Positions 1 to 6,942 of a DNA stretch of 10,075 bases are shown here, in pieces (positions within the stretch are counted from its first letter, which is position 1; each line of letters opens with the position of its first letter). The stretch lies in assembly GCA_007120915.1 (NCBI GenBank), contig SKMT01000231.1, forward strand, positions 1 to 10,075, written 5' to 3'. Below the pieces are notes generated by a model, which was given only the letters and a program-made list of their open reading frames with translations, made no database searches and was not told where the DNA came from. The DNA is from Myxococcales bacterium (GTDB lineage: Bacteria > Myxococcota_A > Bradymonadia > Bradymonadales > Bradymonadaceae). The translations under genes were made by a program, and so were the position numbers.

Positions 1-51
1 CAATAACCGGCCGCCTGCCACCGGCCCCCCGCTTTCGATGGCTTTAACCCC

Positions 52-3000
52 ATGAGCAACAAAGACGACATCCCCGAGCTGGAGGAAGTCGAAGTCCAGC
101 CCGCCGACAACTCTACTCCCGCTTCCAGCGTCTCTCAAACCGGAGGGGCCACCTCTCCCAGCTCCGTCTCCTCGCACCCAGAAGCTCCCAATACCGGAGC
201 CGGCAGCGCGCCCCACAGCCAGCCTCACCAGAAGAGCCAGCCTCACCAGAAGAGCCAGCCTCACCAAAAGAGCCAGCCTCACCAGAAGAGCCAGCCTCAC
301 CAGAAGAGCCAGCCTCCCAGCGGTGACGCCCTGATCGGCACCCGGCTCAAAGACACCTACGAGTTGGTCGAAAAGATCGGCGAAGGGGGCATGGGCAACG
401 TCTACAAGGCCATCCAGTATCCGCTGGAACGCATCGTCGCCGTCAAGACACTCAAACCCAACGATTCCAACCCCGAGGGCGAGCACTATTTTATGCGCGA
501 AGTCCAGGCCATCAACAGCCTGCGACACCCCAACATCGTCAACATCGTCGATTACGGCATAGAGCCCAACGGGATGCTCTATCTGGTCATGGAGCACCTC
601 CCCGGTAAGACGCTGAAGGCGGTGGTCAAAGAGGACTTCCCCCTCGACCCGAAGCGCGTCTGTGAGATTCTCATCCAGCTATTGGGCGCGCTCGAACAGG
701 CTCACCAGTCCCAGATCATCCACTGCGACTTGAAGCCGGCAAACATCATGGTCGAGGAGGTCGCCGGCCAGCCCGACTTCGTGAAAGTGCTGGACTTCGG
801 TATCGCCAAGGTCAAAGGCCCGGCGATGGAGGCCGGCCCCTACACCCAGGCCGGCAATATCGTCGGTACCTTCGACTACATGAGCCCCGAACAGGTGATG
901 CGCAAGGATCTGGACGGGCGCGCCGACGTCTGGTCCGTCGGTGTCATCCTGTACGAGATGTTAACCCGGAAGCGAATTTTCCACGACAATGATGCGGTCA
1001 GCATCATCGGGCGGGTCATGCAGATGCCGATCCGGCCCCCTTCGGAGTTAGCACCGGATGTGCCGATCCCGGAAAACCTGGAGCGGGTGGCCCTCAAGGC
1101 GATGGAGCGCAACAAAAAAGAGCGCTACCAGTCCGCCAAGGAGATGCGCAGCGCCCTCAAACACACCCTCAAGCAACTGGAGGCCGGCCAGACCTCGGTG
1201 ACCCAGACCGGTAACACCGGAGCCGGAACAGGCTCTCTTGCCGCCAGCGGCATGGTCAAAGGCGAAGCCGGCCCCAACACCTCCAACACCTCTAATACCG
1301 GCCAGACCGGCCAGACCGGCTTGACCAGCCTCTACACCCGCTCCGGAAACTTCGGCAACACCGGCGCGATGGGCACGCAGCAGAACCAGGCCCTCGCCGA
1401 GGGTACCTCGGTGCTCGACGACACCTTCAGTGCCGAAGAGCTTCAGGCCGACCTGGCCGGCGAACGCCGCAAGGTCGCCGTGCTTGCGATCCAGCAGCGA
1501 TCCCGGCGTGGTTCCGGGCTCGACCCCGAGGAGCTCGCCCGACGAAGCACGGAAGAAAAGAAGCTGATCCAGCGTATCGTCAAGCACTACGAAGGAGAGA
1601 TGGACAGCCAACTGGGCGGCACCTTCACCGTCCTGTTTGGCGCCCGGCAGGCCCGGGTGGGAGATAACATCCGCGCTGCTGAATGCGCCCTGGCGCTGCA
1701 GAAGAAGTTCCGATCGCTGGACCAGGGTGCCGAGCACATCGGCATCGCGCTGGTCTACGGCGAGGTCTACATCGCAAACCGAAAAGGCGGCAACGCCTAC
1801 GGTGATGCTATCGACCGGGCCATCGACATCGCACGCTCCACCCAGGATGCCCGGGTGTACGCCGATGAGCAGATGCAAGAGACGGCCCGCGGCCGCGTCG
1901 GATTCGATCACGAAGAGCACATCTCCGGCATCGATGTCGCCCAGATCGTCTCGGTTCAGTCCAAAGCCGCCGATGACGAGCCGGAGGACCTCGAAGAGCT
2001 CGACATTTTTGTGCCCCGCCCGGCGTACTTCGATGAACTGATGCGGCGCGCCGGATCGGTCAAAGAAGGTGACGGCGGCGGCGTTGCACTGCTGGGCGAC
2101 ATGGGCACCGGTAAGTCGGTATTGCTCGAACGGTTCGCCGACAAACTGCAGGATACAGGCTGGCAGTCCTTTGTCGCCCGCGGTGATACCGCCCACGGCG
2201 GCGGCCACGGGCTGGCACCGATCCGCTCCTGGATCCGTGACATCGCCCAGTTGTACAAGGATCCGCCGAAACTGATCAGCCGCGCCTGCCAGTCTATCGG
2301 ACTGAGCCAGAACACCGACTCGGTCATCGCCTTTTTTCTGGGCGACCACGACACCGAGGTCGACCAGAACAAGCTGCCCTGGAACAACGCCGAAGGTTTC
2401 TCCCACTTCACCGCCGCGCTTCTGTACCGGCTGTTGCGCTTTGCGATGAAGAAAGGCGAGGCGGTGCTGCTGGGCATCGACGACATCGATGTGCACGACC
2501 AGTTCACCCTGGAGTTCATCGACTCTCTTCTGGAGAGCATTGAAGGCCAACCGATTCTGCTGACGGTGACCCGCCGCGTCGAATCCTCGGCGATCGATCA
2601 CGGGCTGCCCGGAAACTTCGAGATTCTGGAGCTGGGCGGGTTTTCTGAAGACGAGTCCCGCCAGTTCATCGCTCAGGTGCTCGGCTACACCCCGCAGCCG
2701 GATATTGTCGCCCAGGTGCACCAGCGCTCCAGTGGCAACCCGATGTTCCTCAACGAGATGGTGCGCACCGTCTTGCAGAAGGGCGACGGGGAAATCGAAA
2801 GCGGCGCCGACCTTCTGGACGCCGATCTGCCCACCAATCTGCAGGAACTTCTCAGCGCCCGGATCGACGCCCTTCCCGAAGACGCTCGTGACCTGCTGGC
2901 CATCGCTTCGGTCATCGGCGAGAGCTTCCGCGAAGACTTCTTCTTCCAGATCACCCCGTCTCATCTGGAGCCACAGTCCCGACTCAAAGAGCTGGTGGCC

Positions 3001-4149
3001 TTCAACTTCCTGGAAGCCGAATTCGACGCCTTTGATCGCGTACATCTGGCGTTCCGGCCGCGCACGCTCCGCACCGTCGTCTACGAGCGACTACCGAAAT
3101 CGACGCGCCATCAGCTTCACACCCGCATCATCGAGTTTCTCGAACAGCACGGCCAACACGCCGCCGTCGATCCCCTGCAATACCCGCTGATGCTGGCGTT
3201 TCACTACCGCAGTGTCGAGGGCTGGGAGGGCGCCGCCCACTACATGACCCAGGCCGGCGAGATGCTGCTCGATCTCTACGACTACGCCGGAGCCATCGAC
3301 CAGCTCGAAGAGGCTGTCGAACTTCTAGACGACAAAGTCCAGCCGGACCACGAAACGTTGCTGATCGCCCGATCCAGCCTGCTGGTCGCCCTTCGTGAAC
3401 ACGGCCAACTCGAAGATGCCCGCCGGATCCTCCAGAAACTTCCCGACCTGAACCAACTCTCCCCGACGATGCGCCAGGAGCTGCTCCACGAAAAGGGGAT
3501 GCTGCTTCTGGAAGCGGGCAGCCTGCGCCCGGCGCTCGAAGCACTGCAGGAGTCTCGCAACGTCGCCCGCGAGATTGGCGACGCCAAAGCAGAAGTGCAG
3601 TCACTTCTGGGCATCGCCCAGGCTTTCGAGAAGCTCAACCAGCTTCCCCGCGCCGCTCAACTGCTCCAGCAGGTCTCCCAGAAGGTCCAGAACCTCGGCG
3701 AGTTGGATCTGCAAAACCCGGACGACCGCAAGCTGTTCTGGACCGCCTACAACCAGCTTGGAACCCTCTTCATCCGCCAGAAAGACTACCAGAAAGCCCA
3801 GCAGTACCTTCAGACCGCCTACCAGAAAGCCCGCTCCATCGAGGACTTCCGCGGGCTGGTACGAGTACTGTCGAACTTCGGCGCCCTCAGCCTGTCGATG
3901 CGCGACGCCGACCGCGCCCGCAACTACTTCGAACAGGCCGCCGAGTTCGCCGCCAACACCGGTGATTTGCTCAATCAGAGCCGCATTTTGACCAACATGG
4001 GCATCACGGCGATGGAAAAGGCCGACTACGAGCGCGCCAAGAAATACTTCAAGAAAGCCCGCTCCATCGCCGAAGAAATCGGCTGGTACGAAGGCCTCGC
4101 CGAGCTCTCGCTGCACATCAAAAAGCTTCGCAACGCGCTGCATGGGTAG
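52..4149 (+). CDS. Giant soluble Ser/Thr protein kinase with degenerate cyclase domain, AAA ATPase and TPR repeats
   Basis: A 1365-residue signalling protein. Residues 1-95 are Pro/Ser/Gln-rich and include a hexapeptide repeat. The Hanks-type kinase spans about 104-375: glycine loop GEGGMG (110-115), ATP lysine K132, catalytic loop HCDLKPAN (D226, N231), DFG 248-250 and SPE 278-280. The usual HRD arginine is cysteine, so it is a non-RD kinase. Residues about 385-445 are a Thr/Gly/Asn-rich linker. About 470-618 resembles a class III nucleotidyl cyclase domain but lacks catalytic residues. An ATPase follows (about 655-930; Walker A GDMGTGKS 682-689, Walker B LLGIDDID 806-813), then about seven TPR-like helical pairs from about 1045 to the end. 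No membrane segment or signal peptide is visible, so it is probably cytoplasmic. The order resembles kinase/cyclase/ATPase fusions known from myxobacteria; the signal and substrates are unknown. ATG 52 has no clear ribosome binding site, but it starts the long open frame. It converges on gmk 19 bases away. Confidence 0.93.
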   Translation: MSNKDDIPELEEVEVQPADNSTPASSVSQTGGATSPSSVSSHPEAPNTGAGSAPHSQPHQKSQPHQKSQPHQKSQPHQKSQPHQKSQPPSGDALIGTRLKDTYELVEKIGEGGMGNVYKAIQYPLERIVAVKTLKPNDSNPEGEHYFMREVQAINSLRHPNIVNIVDYGIEPNGMLYLVMEHLPGKTLKAVVKEDFPLDPKRVCEILIQLLGALEQAHQSQIIHCDLKPANIMVEEVAGQPDFVKVLDFGIAKVKGPAMEAGPYTQAGNIVGTFDYMSPEQVMRKDLDGRADVWSVGVILYEMLTRKRIFHDNDAVSIIGRVMQMPIRPPSELAPDVPIPENLERVALKAMERNKKERYQSAKEMRSALKHTLKQLEAGQTSVTQTGNTGAGTGSLAASGMVKGEAGPNTSNTSNTGQTGQTGLTSLYTRSGNFGNTGAMGTQQNQALAEGTSVLDDTFSAEELQADLAGERRKVAVLAIQQRSRRGSGLDPEELARRSTEEKKLIQRIVKHYEGEMDSQLGGTFTVLFGARQARVGDNIRAAECALALQKKFRSLDQGAEHIGIALVYGEVYIANRKGGNAYGDAIDRAIDIARSTQDARVYADEQMQETARGRVGFDHEEHISGIDVAQIVSVQSKAADDEPEDLEELDIFVPRPAYFDELMRRAGSVKEGDGGGVALLGDMGTGKSVLLERFADKLQDTGWQSFVARGDTAHGGGHGLAPIRSWIRDIAQLYKDPPKLISRACQSIGLSQNTDSVIAFFLGDHDTEVDQNKLPWNNAEGFSHFTAALLYRLLRFAMKKGEAVLLGIDDIDVHDQFTLEFIDSLLESIEGQPILLTVTRRVESSAIDHGLPGNFEILELGGFSEDESRQFIAQVLGYTPQPDIVAQVHQRSSGNPMFLNEMVRTVLQKGDGEIESGADLLDADLPTNLQELLSARIDALPEDARDLLAIASVIGESFREDFFFQITPSHLEPQSRLKELVAFNFLEAEFDAFDRVHLAFRPRTLRTVVYERLPKSTRHQLHTRIIEFLEQHGQHAAVDPLQYPLMLAFHYRSVEGWEGAAHYMTQAGEMLLDLYDYAGAIDQLEEAVELLDDKVQPDHETLLIARSSLLVALREHGQLEDARRILQKLPDLNQLSPTMRQELLHEKGMLLLEAGSLRPALEALQESRNVAREIGDAKAEVQSLLGIAQAFEKLNQLPRAAQLLQQVSQKVQNLGELDLQNPDDRKLFWTAYNQLGTLFIRQKDYQKAQQYLQTAYQKARSIEDFRGLVRVLSNFGALSLSMRDADRARNYFEQAAEFAANTGDLLNQSRILTNMGITAMEKADYERAKKYFKKARSIAEEIGWYEGLAELSLHIKKLRNALHG
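217..315 (+). repeat. In-frame 18-bp tandem repeat encoding SQPHQK
   Basis: Five full 18-bp units begin at 217, 235, 253, 271 and 289, followed by a 9-bp partial unit (307-315). Each unit encodes SQPHQK (residues 56-85, then SQP). The units are almost identical; the only difference I see is CAA for CAG in the third. This identity at silent positions suggests recent slippage or recombination, so the copy number may vary between strains. The tract lies in the disordered head just before the kinase domain, and gain or loss of a unit keeps the frame. Confidence 0.95.
1276..1329 (+). repeat. Imperfect 9-bp tandem repeat in kinase linker (NTS/NTG/QTG units)
   Basis: Six consecutive 9-bp units encode the tripeptides NTS, NTS, NTG, QTG, QTG and LTS (residues 409-426). 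All have an ACC threonine codon in the middle. They lie in the Thr/Gly/Asn-rich linker between the kinase and the cyclase-like domain. The units are more diverged than the 18-bp array upstream. The likely role is a flexible spacer; Thr and Ser residues here could be autophosphorylation targets, which is inference only. Confidence 0.75.
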
Positions 4150-4153
4150 ACCA

Positions 4154-4188
4154 CCCAGCACCTAGCGCCTAGCACCCAGCGCCTAACA
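4154..4188. repeat. Heptad tandem repeat (consensus CCYAGCR) at convergent gene ends
   Basis: Five contiguous 7-bp units on the plus strand: CCCAGCA, CCTAGCG, CCTAGCA, CCCAGCG and CCTAACA. The array fills most of the gap between the kinase stop (4149) and gmk, and it runs into gmk. The gmk stop codon (4169-4171, TAG on the minus strand) and its last codons are made of repeat units. CTAG, generally a rare tetranucleotide in bacteria, occurs twice. I see no strong hairpin or T-tract, so it is not a standard intrinsic terminator. Confidence 0.85.
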
Positions 4189-4780
4189 ACTCCTCGACCC
4201 ATTCCATCTTTAACTGCCGGGTATGCCGGGAGGCGACGTAGATCGCTTCCAGCACCTCCACTGCGTCGTCGAACTCGCCGTTTTCGATCACGAAATCGAA
4301 CAGCGGATACTGCGCCAGTTCATGACAGGCCGCCTTCAGCCGCTGCTGAATGACTTCCTCGCTGTCCGTATTGCGGCCCCTCAGCCGCTGCTCCAGCGTC
4401 TCCAGATCCGGCGGCGCCACCAGAACCGCCGTCGCATCCGGATAGCGCTGCTTCAACTGGCGCGCCCCCTGGTAGTCGATGTCGAACAGCACGTCGCGGC
4501 CCGACGCCCATGCCTCTTCAATCACGGCGGTGGGCGTGCCGTAGTAGTTGCCGTGCACCTGGGCCCACTCCGCGAATTTGTCTTCCCGCCGCATCTGCTC
4601 GAAGGTGTCGTCGTCTACGAAGTGATAGCTCTCGCCGTCCACCTCATCACCCCGGCGGGGGCGGGTGGTGAAACTGACCGACAGATCGAGCCGTGGACGC
4701 GCCTGAAGCAATGCATCACAGAGGCTCGTTTTGCCCACTCCCGATGGGCCACACACGATCAGCAACACGCCCTTCGCCAT
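4169..4780 (-). CDS. gmk: Guanylate kinase
   Basis: Catalyses ATP + GMP to ADP + GDP in the cytoplasm, an essential step in GTP, dGTP and (p)ppGpp supply. The 203-residue length is normal for the family. The P-loop GPSGVGKT is at residues 11-18. The GMP-binding site is intact by family alignment: R40 and R43 in the TTRPRRG segment, Y52, E71 and Y80. The lid region with RLRGRNTDSEE follows (132-142). The ATG at 4778-4780 follows the yicC stop by 13 bases, with a purine-rich AAAAGG in that gap as the likely ribosome binding site, so the two genes are probably translated from one mRNA. The last codons and the stop lie in a heptad tandem repeat, giving a tail LLGAGC that is probably not conserved. 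No rpoZ follows, although gmk and rpoZ are neighbours in many bacteria. Confidence 0.97.
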   Translation of the reverse strand: MAKGVLLIVCGPSGVGKTSLCDALLQARPRLDLSVSFTTRPRRGDEVDGESYHFVDDDTFEQMRREDKFAEWAQVHGNYYGTPTAVIEEAWASGRDVLFDIDYQGARQLKQRYPDATAVLVAPPDLETLEQRLRGRNTDSEEVIQQRLKAACHELAQYPLFDFVIENGEFDDAVEVLEAIYVASRHTRQLKMEWVEELLGAGC

Positions 4781-4793
4781 CTCACAACCTTTT

Positions 4794-5708
4794 CTATTCG
4801 ATGTTTGCCGCCTGCTCGCGCATCTTCTCGACGATACTCTTCATGTCGATGATGCACTCCGTCAGCCTGGGGTGGCGGCTCTTCGACGCCATGGTATTGG
4901 TCTCTCGGACAAGCTCTTGCAGATAAAAGTCGAGCTTCTTGCCCACCGCCTCGCGCTCACCGGTGATCAACTCACCGACATTGTCCACGTGCGCACGGGC
5001 CCGCTGCAACTCCTCTGCGATATCGCCCTTTTCGACGTAGTAGGCGACCTCCTGGGCGAGCCGGTTTTCGTCGATCTCATCGACCCCGAACTGCTCGACC
5101 GCCTCCCTCAATCGGGTTTCGACGGCCGACCATTTGTCGTCATCGGCGCGCTCTTTGAACTCGATGACTTCGTCGAGCAGCCCGTCGAGTTGTTCGAGAT
5201 ACTGCGCCATCTGCCGGGCGATGCCCTGTCCTTCACGGCGCCGCGAGCCGATCAACTTTCCAAGCGCCTCGTCGAACACCTCCAGCAACACCTCTGCTCC
5301 CTGCTCGTCGAGCACCTCCGAGGTGGAGCGTTCGAAAAACTCGGTATACTCGAAGATCGCCTCCGCCCCCACCGGGGTGCACAACCCGCAGTCACCGGCC
5401 AACTCGGTCAGCGTCTGCGCCACGGCGGCGAATCGTTCCTCGTCAATAACGTCGAATTGAGGGGAATGATCGGCGTCGGCAGGTCGGACCTGCACTCGCA
5501 CGTCCACCCGACCGCGATTGAGCACATCGTTGAGCCGCGAGCTGATCTTTGGTTGCAGCCAGCCCAGCTCATCAGGGGTATCCACCCGAGTACTCAATCG
5601 TTTGTGATTGACACTTCGACACTCCACACACAGCTCTCGGCCACCGTGGTAGGTACTGTGGCGGCCGAAGCCGGTCATACTCGCCAGTCCGGCATCGTCT
5701 TCCGTCAT
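4794..5708 (-). CDS. yicC: YicC/YloC-family endoribonuclease
   Basis: Encodes 304 residues, slightly longer than the roughly 290 usual for the family. The N-terminal signature SMTGFGR is at residues 10-16, followed by the conserved ECRSVNHKRL stretch (YicC_N domain). The C-terminal DUF1732 signature is clear: KLDFYLQELVRETNTMASKS, then an MKSIVEKMREQAANIE ending. The middle is acidic and helical, probably coiled coil. Characterised members (E. coli YicC, B. subtilis YloC) are metal-dependent endoribonucleases, and E. coli YicC affects the small RNA RyhB; the substrate here is unknown. The ATG at 5706-5708 is preceded by GGAG about nine bases upstream. Linkage to gmk is conserved across many phyla and supports the assignment. 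The gap to upstream tatA is 55 bases, without an obvious terminator. Confidence 0.95.
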   Translation of the reverse strand: MTEDDAGLASMTGFGRHSTYHGGRELCVECRSVNHKRLSTRVDTPDELGWLQPKISSRLNDVLNRGRVDVRVQVRPADADHSPQFDVIDEERFAAVAQTLTELAGDCGLCTPVGAEAIFEYTEFFERSTSEVLDEQGAEVLLEVFDEALGKLIGSRRREGQGIARQMAQYLEQLDGLLDEVIEFKERADDDKWSAVETRLREAVEQFGVDEIDENRLAQEVAYYVEKGDIAEELQRARAHVDNVGELITGEREAVGKKLDFYLQELVRETNTMASKSRHPRLTECIIDMKSIVEKMREQAANIE

Positions 5709-5763
5709 TCGATCGCTCTCCGGGAAGGGGGATGTTCGGAAAGAAATGACTGATCACGCAATC

Positions 5764-6045
5764 TCACCAGGTGCCGCCGTCGGCGGGCCGCTCGGTGGTC
5801 TTTTGCTCATTCGTTGGCACCGACGCATCCTGTACTGTCTGCTCGGCTTGCTGATCCTCGAGCTGAGCCGGTTCTTCGTCGGGCTGTTCGATTTCGATCT
5901 CGTCGTCCTTGCCCTGCATCGCATCTCGGAAGGTGCTGACGGCATTGCCGATCTGGCCCGCCGCATTTGGCAATTTTCCGAGCCCGAAGATCATGACCAG
6001 GATAACGAGGATGATGATCAATTCTGTGGTCCCGAGACCAAACAT
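5764..6045 (-). CDS. tatA: Twin-arginine translocase subunit TatA/TatE
   Basis: A 93-residue inner-membrane protein that forms the pore-like oligomer of the Tat pathway, which exports folded proteins with twin-arginine signals. The polar residue E8 opens a single hydrophobic helix (about 9-22), followed by the hallmark hinge FGLGKLP (20-26) and an amphipathic helix (about 27-44). The tail from about 46 is acidic and Gln/Glu-rich, as expected for the unstructured cytoplasmic end. The frame stays open upstream to 6195, but that extension would run into rnc and lacks family similarity. The ATG at 6043-6045 has AGGAG six bases before it and gives the canonical TatA N-terminus. No tatB or tatC is in the window. 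TatA rather than TatB is favoured by the FGLGKLP hinge and short length, although the two are related. Confidence 0.93.
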   Translation of the reverse strand: MFGLGTTELIIILVILVMIFGLGKLPNAAGQIGNAVSTFRDAMQGKDDEIEIEQPDEEPAQLEDQQAEQTVQDASVPTNEQKTTERPADGGTW

Positions 6046-6051
6046 GGTGTG

Positions 6052-6056
6052 CTCCT
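6052..6056 (-). promoter_or_regulatory. Ribosome binding site of tatA (AGGAG)
   Basis: AGGAG on the minus strand, six bases before the ATG at 6045. It is the clearest Shine-Dalgarno match in the cluster. It fixes the short TatA start against the upstream in-frame start at 6195, which lies inside rnc. Confidence 0.8.
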
Positions 6057-6133
6057 GTGGGTGTTGGCCGTCCGCCGGCACCGCCGGGGGGTCAACCGCT
6101 TCAGTTGCGGGCCAGTTCACCCGCGTTACGTCG

Positions 6134-6925
6134 TTAGTTCTCTGTCGTACTCGTCGGCGACTCACCGAGCGCCCGGAGAATCCGGCTGTCTTCACGCTCT
6201 AATTGTGCGACCGCCTCCGCGGCGGCGGCCTGTTCTGCCTCTTGTTTCGAGCGGCCTTCTCCACGTCCCACCGCCGTCGAGTCGACCAGCACCTCCGCGA
6301 CAAACCGGCGGTCGTGAGGCGGACCCGACGTCTCCACAATCTTATAGCAGGGCCGAATCGGTTTGCGGCTCTGTACTTCTCGTTGCAGCAGGCTCTTGAA
6401 GTCGTTGCCCGAGCGATCTCTGTTCGTGACACGCCCGGCGAGCACATCATCGAAGGCCTGTTCGAAGTGCTCCAGAATCACCTGGCGTGCCCCCTCCTCT
6501 CCGGCATCCAGAAACACCGCGCCCAGTACCGCTTCGTAGGCATCGGCCAGCAGGGCGTCTTTGGCCCGCCCGCCGGTCATCTCCTCTCCGCGCCCGAGGC
6601 GAAGAAACTCTCCCAGTTCAATGGCGTTTGCCCGTTCGACCAGCGCTTCTTCGCACACCAGTCGGCTCAGCCGCCGCGACAGCACTCCCTCCGGAGCTTC
6701 CGTGTCGGCGCGAAATAACGCTTCGGCCACTACCAGACCCAACACGGCGTCGCCGAGAAATTCGAGCCGCTGGTTATCTTCATCAACCCCGGCGTGCTCG
6801 TTGGCAAACGACCGGTGTGTAATCGCCCGACGCAGCAGAGCACGGTCCGAAAACTGGTAGCCCAGCCTCCCTTCCAGCTCCTCGAGCCCGCCATGCTCTT
6901 CCGGTTTGCGCTTCGGATTCGCCAT
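6134..6925 (-). CDS. rnc: Ribonuclease III
   Basis: A double-strand-specific endoribonuclease that processes rRNA precursors and regulatory duplexes; it acts as a homodimer with Mg2+. The 263 residues contain the RNase III signature NQRLEFLGDAVLG (51-63). The catalytic acids E55, D59, D128 and E131 are all present; their spacing matches E41/D45/D114/E117 of E. coli. A double-stranded RNA binding domain follows (about 173-242), with DFKSLLQREVQ at its start and the GRSKQEAEQAAAAEA helix near its end. The C-terminal tail (about 245-263) is variable. The ATG at 6923-6925 lies 17 bases after the mnmA stop, with AAGGA in that gap but further from the start than ideal. The gap to tatA downstream is 88 bases. 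In many bacteria rnc is followed by era; here it is not. Confidence 0.97.
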   Translation of the reverse strand: MANPKRKPEEHGGLEELEGRLGYQFSDRALLRRAITHRSFANEHAGVDEDNQRLEFLGDAVLGLVVAEALFRADTEAPEGVLSRRLSRLVCEEALVERANAIELGEFLRLGRGEEMTGGRAKDALLADAYEAVLGAVFLDAGEEGARQVILEHFEQAFDDVLAGRVTNRDRSGNDFKSLLQREVQSRKPIRPCYKIVETSGPPHDRRFVAEVLVDSTAVGRGEGRSKQEAEQAAAAEAVAQLEREDSRILRALGESPTSTTEN

Positions 6926-6942
6926 CAGTTACGTCCGGTCCT

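Noticed and set aside
9..26. A GGCCG/CGGCC hairpin at the left edge, considered as a terminator of an upstream gene
   Set aside because: The stem is five base pairs with an eight-base loop and no T-tract; the upstream gene is not visible.
1048..3045. A 665-residue open frame antisense to the kinase gene
   Set aside because: It is a compositional shadow: GC-rich codon bias keeps the opposite frame free of stops. Its sequence is low in recognisable motifs and the sense frame has clear conserved domains.
4731..5753. A 340-residue plus-strand open frame opposite yicC and the start of gmk
   Set aside because: The minus strand here encodes YicC and Gmk with full family signatures; the plus-strand frame has none and would overlap both.
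6075..6087. A CCGGC-ACC-GCCGG hairpin between rnc and tatA, considered as a terminator
   Set aside because: The stem is only five base pairs and no T-tract follows on either strand; such GC hairpins are expected by chance at this composition.
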